From contig JAJBVJ010000073.1 of the NCBI GenBank assembly GCA_020859875.1, positions 1 through 5,879 on the forward strand: a stretch of 5,879 nt of DNA. The letters are read 5' to 3'. Positions 1 to 5,879 of this stretch are shown here, piece by piece. Position 1 is the stretch's first letter, and each line of letters opens with the position of its first letter. The position numbers were made by a program, and so were the translations under genes. The DNA comes from Rikenellaceae bacterium (GTDB lineage: Bacteria; Bacteroidota; Bacteroidia; Bacteroidales; Rikenellaceae). The notes below the pieces were generated by a model. It did no database searches and was not told the origin of the DNA. It was given only the letters and a program-made list of their open reading frames with translations.

Positions 1-771
1 AATACGTATTATTTGAATAGCATCTTCTTTTTTCTCAATAAAATCAGTTGATTTAAACATATATCCGTCTTGAAGATGACACATTTTTTCTAAAGTTGTT
101 TCCTCCCACTCCGGAAAGTCTTTCCCGTCCCCATCTTTGAACCGCAACCGGCGGGAGAATATCTGTTGCATCGCTCCGCGCTTATAGGTGTCAAGTTGTT
201 CTTTTTTCTTTTTCAGTAATTCGATTCGCTCATCCACGGCAGAAAGAAAGTCGGCTATTTTTTGTTGCTCTTTTATGGACGGCAAGCTTATTTGCAAACT
301 TGAAAGATGTTCGGGATATAGATGTACAACCGTATTGCCTTGTGCCAGTTTTGCAATTTCTATTTTCTTAGCAGAATTTAAATAGTACGATAAATACACT
401 CCATTCTCCGCTGTTCGCATTATCGTTAAATCTCCCCCTAAGGCAACATTATCCTTCAATACACATGAAGCTGTGGCAATATCAATTTGAGTTTCCCCCG
501 AGGTAGGTATAATTATATCATTGTATTTGCTAAAAAATAGTGCCTTTGGGGGCAGATTAGTCTTGGAAATAATTGATTTTATGGTTTCTCCATAGTCGGT
601 ATACAATTCTCCGTACCGGATGCATTCATATTGCCCCTTTTGTACTATATCACTTCGGGATATACCTTTCCCTTTGTGGAATTTCACAACGGAGTTTAGC
701 TTCTTCTCCTCCCACTCCCCCTCAAACCCCGGGAACCGCAACTTCGGTACTTTTATTTTCTCTTGTTTCAT
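1..771 (-). CDS. hsdS: Type I restriction-modification specificity subunit HsdS (partial, C-terminal part beyond the left edge)
   Basis: HsdS determines which DNA sequence the type I enzyme recognises and docks two HsdM (and, in the full enzyme, two HsdR) subunits. The frame runs open from an ATG at 769-771 to base 1, giving 257 codons of a protein that is usually about 380-450 residues. Residues 10-25 hold the N-terminal entry motif (LRFPGFEGEWEEKKL). Target-recognition domain 1 follows, with the typical GKGI (35-38) and IRYGELYTDY (51-60) stretches. The conserved spacer begins near LPSIKEQQKIADFL (163-176) and continues as a charged helix, DERIELLKKKKEQL, to about residue 205. A second entry motif, LRF...DFPEWEETTL (209-227), and DGYMFKSTDF (235-244) open recognition domain 2. 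The recognised DNA sequence cannot be read from this. The start is supported by a strong ribosome binding site. The recognition domain is visibly more AT-rich than hsdM, as is common for exchanged specificity domains. Confidence 0.96.
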   Translation of the reverse strand, partial: MKQEKIKVPKLRFPGFEGEWEEKKLNSVVKFHKGKGISRSDIVQKGQYECIRYGELYTDYGETIKSIISKTNLPPKALFFSKYNDIIIPTSGETQIDIATASCVLKDNVALGGDLTIMRTAENGVYLSYYLNSAKKIEIAKLAQGNTVVHLYPEHLSSLQISLPSIKEQQKIADFLSAVDERIELLKKKKEQLDTYKRGAMQQIFSRRLRFKDGDGKDFPEWEETTLEKMCHLQDGYMFKSTDFIEKKEDAIQIIRI

Positions 772-779
772 AATAACAT

Positions 780-784
780 CCTCC
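780..784 (-). promoter_or_regulatory. Shine-Dalgarno site of hsdS
   Basis: The minus strand carries GGAGG in the 18-base gap between the hsdM stop and the hsdS ATG, 8 bases before the start codon. This is close to the ideal spacing and fixes the hsdS start at 771. It stands out because the hsdM and outer-membrane-factor starts in this window have no such site, which is the more usual state in Bacteroidota. A separate ATG at 777-779 inside this leader opens a frame of only three codons before TGA and is not taken as a gene. Confidence 0.75.
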
Positions 785-789
785 GGGCG

Positions 790-2352
790 TTAAAACGGTG
801 TATCGATTCCAAGCTCCTTGCAAAATTCCGCTATACGCCTATCAACCTCGCCGATCTGCCCATTTAGTGATTTCAGTTCCCGGCTGACCTCGGCCAGGTC
901 GACAGGTTCTTCTTCCTCGAACGTGTCGACGTACCGGGGTATATTCAGGTTATAATCGTTCTCCCGAACCTCGTCCAGCTTTGCGACGTAGCTGTATTTC
1001 TCTTCCGGCTTGCGTTCACGGTAGGTGTTCACGATTTTATCCACATCCCTGTCACGAAGGGCGTTCTGGTTCCCCTGCTTTTCGAAACCGCGGCTCGCGT
1101 CGATAAACAGGATATCGTCCGGCGACGTGCGGCATTTCTTCATCACTATGATGCAGGTCGGTATCGAGGTGCCGTAAAATATATTTGCGGGCAGACCTAT
1201 TACAGCGTCGAGGTAGTTGAGTTCCTCGATAATATATTTCCGTATTTCCCCTTCGGCCGACCCGCGGAACAGGACGCCGTGGGGCAGGATGCAGGCCAGC
1301 GTTCCGTTATCGTCCAGTTGGTATAGCATATGCTGGAGGAACGCAAAATCCGCTTTGCTCGACGGAGCCAGTTTGCCGTACTGGCTGAAACGGTCGTCAT
1401 TAAAGAACAGCGGGTTATCCTTTCCTTTCCAGTGGGCCGAGAACGGAGGGTTTGCAACGACCGCCTCGAATCGAAGGTCGAGATGCTGGGGATACTCGAG
1501 GGTATCTTCCTGCCGGATATCGAAATTACTGTAATGGACACCGTGCAGGATCATATTCATCCGGGCAAGGTTGTAAGTGGTACGGTTTAGTTCCTGTCCG
1601 TAAAACATACTAACATTGGCCTCTTTCCCGACGCGAAGCAGTAGCGAACCCGAACCGCAGGTCGGGTCGTATACATTTTTAAGGCGGGTTTTGCCGGATG
1701 TAACAATCTTCGCAAGCACCTTGGAAACCTGCTGCGGGGTGTAAAATTCTCCCGCTTTCTTCCCGGCTCCCGATGCGAACTTCCCGATAAGGTATTCGTA
1801 AGCATCACCCAGCACGTCGGAATTGGCATTTGACAATTCGAAATCGATCCCGTCCAGATGTGAAAATATTTTAGCGATCACCTCATTACGGGCATCGGGT
1901 GTACGACCGAGTTTGATGGAATTAAGGTCGAGGTCTTCGAATAGCTTGACAAAATCGTCTTCGCTGTCGGTTCCCATCGTGCTTTGCTCGATATCTTTCA
2001 GGATGCGTTCGATATCACCGATAATAAACCCGGCTTTACCGTCGGTTTTTCCCCGGCCCTTACCGGCGATACTGTCGAAGAGGTCTTGCGGCGGCAAGAA
2101 ATATCCGAGAGCTTCCAGCGAATCTTCCTTTATGGCTTCGACGGTGTCTTTATCCACCACCTGGGCGTAATCCTTTATTTTTTCTGTCCTCAGCAATTCG
2201 CTTGCATGGAGATACTGCTTGTCTGACAGATATTTATAGAAAATAAATCCGAGTATATAGTCCCGGAACTCATCCGCATCCATCTTCCCGCGCAAAGTAT
2301 TGGCGATATCCCACAATTTCTGTTCAAGGATCTTTTTCTGCTCTTCCGACAT
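790..2352 (-). CDS. hsdM: Type I restriction-modification DNA methyltransferase subunit HsdM (N6-adenine)
   Basis: HsdM transfers a methyl group from S-adenosylmethionine to adenine N6 within the site chosen by HsdS. Two HsdM plus one HsdS form the methylase, and HsdR would add translocation and cleavage. The 520-residue length is full size (EcoR124I and EcoKI HsdM are about 520-530). The N-terminal HsdM_N helical domain is seen at LWDIANTLRGKMDADEFRDY (13-32). GEFYTP (201-206) precedes the methylase core. The cofactor-binding motif I is DPTCGSGSLLL (229-239), and the catalytic motif IV is NPPF (301-304). Other conserved blocks are GQELNRTTYNLARMNMILHG (252-271), ADFAFLQHML (334-343) and GLPANIFYGTSIPTCIIVM (386-404). 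The C-terminal tail (about 477-515) is acidic then helical, the part expected to contact HsdS. All key residues look intact, so the enzyme should be active. The ATG is chosen because the N-terminus matches the family. It is the first gene of the visible operon, with hsdS 18 bases downstream. Confidence 0.98.
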   Translation of the reverse strand: MSEEQKKILEQKLWDIANTLRGKMDADEFRDYILGFIFYKYLSDKQYLHASELLRTEKIKDYAQVVDKDTVEAIKEDSLEALGYFLPPQDLFDSIAGKGRGKTDGKAGFIIGDIERILKDIEQSTMGTDSEDDFVKLFEDLDLNSIKLGRTPDARNEVIAKIFSHLDGIDFELSNANSDVLGDAYEYLIGKFASGAGKKAGEFYTPQQVSKVLAKIVTSGKTRLKNVYDPTCGSGSLLLRVGKEANVSMFYGQELNRTTYNLARMNMILHGVHYSNFDIRQEDTLEYPQHLDLRFEAVVANPPFSAHWKGKDNPLFFNDDRFSQYGKLAPSSKADFAFLQHMLYQLDDNGTLACILPHGVLFRGSAEGEIRKYIIEELNYLDAVIGLPANIFYGTSIPTCIIVMKKCRTSPDDILFIDASRGFEKQGNQNALRDRDVDKIVNTYRERKPEEKYSYVAKLDEVRENDYNLNIPRYVDTFEEEEPVDLAEVSRELKSLNGQIGEVDRRIAEFCKELGIDTPF

Positions 2353-2388
2353 TATTTGAGTTTGGTATCTTATAGTTAGTAATATCGG

Positions 2389-2396
2389 TAAAGATA
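2389..2396 (-). promoter_or_regulatory. Weak candidate -7 promoter element for hsdM
   Basis: The minus strand reads TATCTTTA, one base off the Bacteroidota -7 consensus TAnnTTTG, 36 bases upstream of the hsdM ATG. About 21 bases further upstream is GTTAG, a poor match to the -33 TTTG element. The position suits a promoter for hsdM, but the region is AT-rich and such matches arise by chance, so this is only a candidate. Confidence 0.25.
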
Positions 2397-2657
2397 ATTA
2401 TTATTGCTGTTCTGTTGCTAACGGTGCGATAACTTTATTCTGCAAGTTATTATTTTACAGATCATTTCAATTATCACTAACAATATTGAGCGAGATGCCG
2501 GTGGATGTGGGCTAATCCCATTGCTCCAGGCTTATTATTCTCCTTAGACGGTGTTGGATAATCTTATATGGTAGGTGCCCGCTCCGGGAGTCCCGTAAGA
2601 GTTGAAGTAGGAATAAACTTTTCCTTCTCTCCCGTTAATATCCACCCCTTGCTCAGT

Positions 2658-2688
2658 TCCGGGAATGGTCGTAAAAGGCTTTCCCGGA
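2658..2688. repeat. Inverted repeat that overlaps and competes with the neighbouring hairpin
   Basis: TCCGGGAA at 2658-2665 and TTCCCGGA at 2681-2688 form a perfect 8-base-pair stem with a 15-base loop. Bases 2684-2688 also belong to the outer arm of the hairpin at 2684-2720, so the two structures cannot fully form together. A further copy of TCCGGGA at 2583-2589 could pair with the same arm. The pairing is seen directly in the sequence; a regulatory role is unproven. Confidence 0.45.
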
Positions 2689-2720
2689 CCGGAAACCTCT
2701 ACCAAGAGTTTCCGGTTCGG
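2684..2720 (-). terminator. Strong hairpin after the efflux operon, possible terminator or transcript-end structure
   Basis: The arms 2684-2700 and 2705-2720 pair over 16 positions, with a single-base bulge at 2697, and close on a 4-base loop at 2701-2704. The 2687/2717 pair is G-U if read on the plus strand and an A-C mismatch on the minus strand. The hairpin begins 41 bases after the stop codon of the outer-membrane-factor gene, which suits an operon end. It is not a standard intrinsic terminator, however: on the minus strand the T-runs come before the hairpin rather than after it, and on the plus strand it is followed by A-runs. It may instead protect the mRNA 3' end or be part of a repeat element. 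Confidence 0.4.
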
Positions 2721-2761
2721 AAAAAATTAAGAAAAAAAACGATGGTTTAAGGTAATTTACT

Positions 2762-4123
2762 TCAATGTGTTCCTCCGCCTAACGCGTGGTACAAACTGAT
2801 TATGCTTTGTATACGGTCAAATCTATTCCCCACTTCGTCTAATTGTGCCCCGAGAAGAGCCTGCTGGGCGGTAAGTATTTCAAGGTAAGTAGTGGAGCCA
2901 TGGGTCATTAAAAGTTCGGTACTCCGTACCGCTGTTTGGAGCGATTCCACCTGACGGTCTATAAAGGGCTCTTTATCCCGTGCCGTCTGATAGCGGGTAA
3001 GGGCCTCATTCACTTCGGCCCCGGCGTCGAGCAGGGTTTGTTGAAAACGGATCGCCGTCTGCTCCTGTGCAGCTTTTGCTATCTCCAGTTGTGAGCGGTT
3101 TAGCCTCCGGTTAAATACAGGTTGAGTAAGTCCAGCCGCCGCCGATAGTAGGAGTTTGCCGGGATTCAGGATCGTTGACCCTACACTGTTCGTCCAGCCG
3201 GCACTCCCGGCCAAAACCAGGGACGGGTAAAGTGCCGCGCGGGCTTCCGCCGTTTGATAATAAGCCTGTACCAATTCGTATTCGGCATTTCGAACATCCG
3301 GCCGATTTGCAAGCAGTTGCACAGGGACTCCATATGCGAGACAGTCCGGGAACTCTTGCCTCTGAAATGTTCCCCTTTCCACCGTACCGGGCGTTTGGAA
3401 TAATAACAGCGAAAGGCTGTTCTCGATCTGAATTATACTTTCCCGAAGGTCGAGCAACGAAGCCTCGATAGATAAATAATTGGCCTCACTCTGCGCTATG
3501 GCCGCTTCGGTGAACATCCCGGCTTCTTTCATCAGCCGCATCGTCTCGATACTCTGCTTCCATGACAGGGCCGTCTGGGAAGATATACGGTATTGTTCAT
3601 CGAGCATCAATAGAGTATAGTAATGGTTGGCGATAGTCGTCACGAGCCAGGTCTGTACCGCTTTGCGATATTCGATACTTTGCTCATAGGCTGCTTTGGA
3701 GCGCCGTTTTGCATTTGTCTGCCGGCCGAGAATATCGATCTCCCAGCTGGCGACCACGGGGATGCTGTATACCTGTGAGGCTTTGCGGGTGTCGAAACTG
3801 CTTACGGCTCCTTCCGGCGAAAAGGAAAATGACGGGACGTAAGCCAACCGGGCCGATTTCAATGCGGATTCGGCCTGTTTTATTGAAAGCCGGGCGATAT
3901 TCATGTCGGCATTATTTTCGATGCCGGTCTCGATATGACGCTGAAGCAGTGTATCGTTAAAGAATTCCTGCCAGCCTATCGTCGCGATTGTTACCGAATC
4001 GTCCGATTCGAAACGGCTGCCGAACAGCTCGTCGGTGCGCAGTTCTTCCGGCCGTGAATATGGTTTCCAAACCCCGCACGAAACCATCGAAACCGCTGCA
4101 AATATTACTATGATTTTTTTCAT
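2762..4123 (-). CDS. Outer-membrane efflux lipoprotein, TolC/OprM (NodT/CmeC-like) family
   Basis: This protein forms the trimeric outer-membrane channel of a tripartite RND exporter. Its 453 residues match the usual 450-480. The N-terminus is a lipoprotein signal: a KK-charged start, a hydrophobic stretch and MVSC (13-16), so Cys16 would be acylated after cleavage. After the mature start comes the conserved YSRP patch (22-25). The two internal repeats of the OEP fold are both visible. The first has SWEIDILGRQTNAKR (126-140) and TTIANHYYTLLMLDEQY (162-178). The second has LLANRPDVRNAEYEL (270-284), ARAALYPSLVLAGSAGW (294-310) and QPVFNRRLNRSQLEIAKAAQ (334-353). Long helices with Gln/Glu/Ala repeats lie in between. 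The start lies 4 bases after the stop of the RND pump gene, which implies one transcript and probably translational coupling. No clear Shine-Dalgarno site is present. The substrate cannot be inferred. Confidence 0.96.
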   Translation of the reverse strand: MKKIIVIFAAVSMVSCGVWKPYSRPEELRTDELFGSRFESDDSVTIATIGWQEFFNDTLLQRHIETGIENNADMNIARLSIKQAESALKSARLAYVPSFSFSPEGAVSSFDTRKASQVYSIPVVASWEIDILGRQTNAKRRSKAAYEQSIEYRKAVQTWLVTTIANHYYTLLMLDEQYRISSQTALSWKQSIETMRLMKEAGMFTEAAIAQSEANYLSIEASLLDLRESIIQIENSLSLLLFQTPGTVERGTFQRQEFPDCLAYGVPVQLLANRPDVRNAEYELVQAYYQTAEARAALYPSLVLAGSAGWTNSVGSTILNPGKLLLSAAAGLTQPVFNRRLNRSQLEIAKAAQEQTAIRFQQTLLDAGAEVNEALTRYQTARDKEPFIDRQVESLQTAVRSTELLMTHGSTTYLEILTAQQALLGAQLDEVGNRFDRIQSIISLYHALGGGTH

Positions 4124-4127
4124 TTAA

Positions 4128-5879
4128 TCATTTCTTAGAAATTCCTGTATCTTCCAATTCGGCCTGAATAGCCCAGTCCGAACTCTTTTCAAATTGGATC
4201 GGTTTAAAGCGCTCTTCGATATACTGAAATATGATAAAAAGAGATGGGACAAGGAAAATGAGTGCCAGCGTTCCCACGATCATGCCACCTACGGCACCTG
4301 TTCCGAGAGAACTGTTCCCGTTAGCACCCACACCGCTGGAAAATACGAGCGGTAACATCCCGAATACCATCGTCAGGGCAGTCATCAAGATCGGGCGCAA
4401 TCGCGCCTTAGCCCCCGCGACGGCCGATTGCGCCAGGCCCATACCGCTTTTACGCCTCTCGGTGGCATATTCTGTAAGCAGAATCGCAGTTTTGGAAAGC
4501 AGGCCAATAAGCATTATCAGCCCTGTTTGCAGATAGATATTATTTTCCAGCCCCATAGCCTTTGCGAACATGAAACTGCCCATAAGCCCGCACGGTACAG
4601 ATAGAATCACGGCGAACGGAATCAGGAAACTCTCGTACATAGCACTCAATATCAGGTAAATCATAAGAGTGCATATGATAAATATAATTACAGTGGAATT
4701 GGTGGTCTGGCTTTCTTCGCGCGTAATACCGCCGAACTCATAACTGTAACCGAACGGGAGTGTCTGTTCCGCTACTTCTGCGATCGCCCGTATTGCATCG
4801 CCGGAACTGTAGCCGTCCGCAGCCATACCGTTGACCGTGATGGACGTATACATATTGAACCGGCTGAGCGATTCGGCCCCGTAAGTTTTGGTCAATGTGA
4901 CGAATTGGCTGATAGGTGCCATTTCACCGCCCACCCGTACATAAACACGCTCCAATGTCTCGGTGTCGAGCCGGTAAGCCGGATCGGCCTGTATCATAAC
5001 ATAGTAGACTTTGGAAAAACGGTTGATATCCGAGACATACTGCCCACCGTAGTAAGCCGATACCGTGTTCAAAACTTCAGACGGGGAAATCCCGGCCATC
5101 TTACACTTGGCCACATCCACTTCGACTTTCCACTGCGGGTATCGTGGATTGAAGGCCGAGAAAGCCGCCGCTATTTCCCCACGTGTGTTGAGTTGGGCAA
5201 GGAATTCCTGAGTATGTTCATACAGTGCGGAAATATCTCCTCCCCGGCGATCCTGTACACTGAGTTCGAATCCGTTGCTTGTTCCATACCCCGGTATCAT
5301 GGCCGGGGATATGGCAAATACCGTAGCATCTTTAACAGTGGCCGCACGTTGGTATATTTCACTTATGACATCGTCGATATAATCTCCCTTACCTTTCCGT
5401 TCATTCCACGGCTTTAGCCTCAGGGTGAAGGTGCCGTAGGAACTGCCCTGGCCGGAAGTCATCCCGTAACCCGATGTTTTGGTGTAGTGGACGACCTGGG
5501 GGATGGATGCGAACTGCTGTTCAAGCTGTTCCACTATAAGGGAGGTTTGGTAAAGCGAGCTGCCCGCCGGTGCGCTGACATCGACGAATATTACACCCTG
5601 GTCCTCGTTCGGAACTAGACCGGTCTTTGTGTTGTTCATAAGTAGTACCAGCAGGGCAAAACAGCCGATAAGTGTTGCCCAGGTGAGCCACGGCCGCTTA
5701 ATGAAAACCAAAACAGCATGCTGGTAACGCTTGATAAGGGTGGTAAAAGAGGTGTTAAAAGCCTTCCGGAAAAGTGTTGTAAAATTCTTTTTTTCCATGC
5801 CGTCCTCTGTCATATATGGTTTCATCAGCAGGGCGCACAGTGCCGGGGACAGGGTTAAGGCGTTCAAAGCGGAAAGGCC
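4128..5879 (-). CDS. RND multidrug efflux pump inner-membrane subunit, HAE-1/AcrB type (partial, N-terminal part beyond the right edge)
   Basis: This is a proton-driven inner-membrane transporter that moves drugs or other amphiphiles into a periplasmic and outer-membrane duct. The frame stays open to base 5879, so 583 residues are seen, roughly the last 55% of a protein of about 1050. A TTG at 5865-5867 is internal, not a start, because the reading frame there encodes the conserved end of TM6 (ALTLSPALCALLMKP, residues 7-21). TM7 is near 62-80. The second porter half starts with GLVPNEDQG (87-95). TM8-TM9 lie at about 395-440, TM10 at 447-471, TM11 at 496-513 and TM12 at 528-554. The proton-relay residues matching AcrB K940, R971 and T978 are all present: K463 (LLSKTAIL), R493 and T500 (ARLRPILMT). 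The aspartate pair of TM4 is outside the window. The gene ends 4 bases before the outer-membrane factor. An adaptor gene is expected upstream. Confidence 0.97.
   Translation of the reverse strand, partial: GLSALNALTLSPALCALLMKPYMTEDGMEKKNFTTLFRKAFNTSFTTLIKRYQHAVLVFIKRPWLTWATLIGCFALLVLLMNNTKTGLVPNEDQGVIFVDVSAPAGSSLYQTSLIVEQLEQQFASIPQVVHYTKTSGYGMTSGQGSSYGTFTLRLKPWNERKGKGDYIDDVISEIYQRAATVKDATVFAISPAMIPGYGTSNGFELSVQDRRGGDISALYEHTQEFLAQLNTRGEIAAAFSAFNPRYPQWKVEVDVAKCKMAGISPSEVLNTVSAYYGGQYVSDINRFSKVYYVMIQADPAYRLDTETLERVYVRVGGEMAPISQFVTLTKTYGAESLSRFNMYTSITVNGMAADGYSSGDAIRAIAEVAEQTLPFGYSYEFGGITREESQTTNSTVIIFIICTLMIYLILSAMYESFLIPFAVILSVPCGLMGSFMFAKAMGLENNIYLQTGLIMLIGLLSKTAILLTEYATERRKSGMGLAQSAVAGAKARLRPILMTALTMVFGMLPLVFSSGVGANGNSSLGTGAVGGMIVGTLALIFLVPSLFIIFQYIEERFKPIQFEKSSDWAIQAELEDTGISKK

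Larger units (their letters stand above)
2353..2761. other. Intergenic region between the efflux operon and hsdM
   Basis: These 409 bases carry no convincing gene. The right third (about 2580-2760) is GC-rich in short blocks and holds two overlapping inverted repeats plus A-runs at 2721-2726 and 2732-2739. The left part (about 2353-2500) is AT-rich and serves as the hsdM leader. Short open frames exist: 60 codons on the plus strand at 2568-2750, and 14 codons on the minus strand starting at 2521, preceded by GGAGCA. None has a recognisable product. The region should contain the end of the efflux transcript and the start of the hsdMS transcript, since both run leftward. Confidence 0.6.

Noticed and set aside
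201..213. Runs of six and five A on the minus strand in the hsdS spacer as a phase-variation tract
   Set aside because: The runs are short and interrupted by G, so slippage rates would be low. They simply encode the Lys-rich helix, and the frame is intact.
188..385. 65-codon plus-strand open frame inside hsdS
   Set aside because: It is antisense to the HsdS spacer and the end of recognition domain 1. Its Ser/Phe-rich product reflects the Lys/Glu codons on the other strand.
573..773. 66-codon plus-strand open frame inside hsdS
   Set aside because: It is antisense to the well-supported N-terminus of HsdS and shows no family features.
2684..2720. Integron attC site
   Set aside because: The hairpin lacks the GTTRRRY and RYYYAAC core sites, and no cassette genes or integrase are near.
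2568..2750. 60-codon plus-strand open frame in the intergenic region
   Set aside because: It runs across both inverted repeats, has no recognisable product and no good ribosome binding site, and ends in a low-complexity Lys/Arg stretch from A-runs.
4905..5417. 170-codon open frame on the plus strand
   Set aside because: It lies fully antisense to the RND pump, whose protein is strongly conserved in the other frame. The predicted product has no recognisable domain, so it is a shadow of the real gene.
5865..5867. TTG as the start of the RND gene
   Set aside because: The frame continues upstream to the window edge, and the residues around this codon form the conserved sixth membrane segment, so the codon is internal.
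1..5879. CRISPR array, tRNA or rRNA gene, or insertion sequence
   Set aside because: I saw no regularly spaced repeats, no tRNA cloverleaf arms, no rRNA core segments, and no transposase frame or terminal repeats.

Overview
The window reads as chromosomal DNA of a member of the Bacteroidota, probably the order Bacteroidales (inference). The grounds are the style of the type I restriction-modification proteins and of the RND efflux proteins, AT-rich leaders mostly without a Shine-Dalgarno site, and a mixed, mid-range base composition. Every gene I can support lies on the minus strand, so transcription runs from right to left.

Right part (about 2762-5879): the distal end of a tripartite multidrug efflux operon. 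It holds the C-terminal 583 residues of an RND (HAE-1 type) inner-membrane pump, whose start is cut off by the right edge. After a 4-base gap comes a complete TolC/OprM-type outer-membrane lipoprotein of 453 residues. The periplasmic adaptor (MFP) gene is not visible and would normally lie upstream, beyond the right edge. The pump exports substrates by proton antiport, the adaptor bridges the periplasm, and the outer-membrane factor forms the exit duct.

Middle (2353-2761): about 400 bases with no convincing gene. They hold a strong GC-rich hairpin just after the efflux operon, a second hairpin that shares one arm with it and so competes with it, and an AT-rich leader of hsdM with a weak promoter-like site.

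Left part (1-2352): a type I restriction-modification operon. A complete hsdM (520-residue adenine methyltransferase subunit) is followed after 18 bases by hsdS (specificity subunit), which is cut off by the left edge after 257 codons. The hsdS piece covers the first target-recognition domain, the central helical spacer and the start of the second recognition domain. hsdR is not in the window. HsdM and HsdS together form the methyltransferase, and HsdR would add restriction.

The content is mostly ordinary accessory and housekeeping-type material. The points most worth a second look are the competing hairpins at 2583-2720 and the repeated segments at the two domain borders of hsdS, where specificity domains could be exchanged. 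I found no clear sign of an undescribed system.
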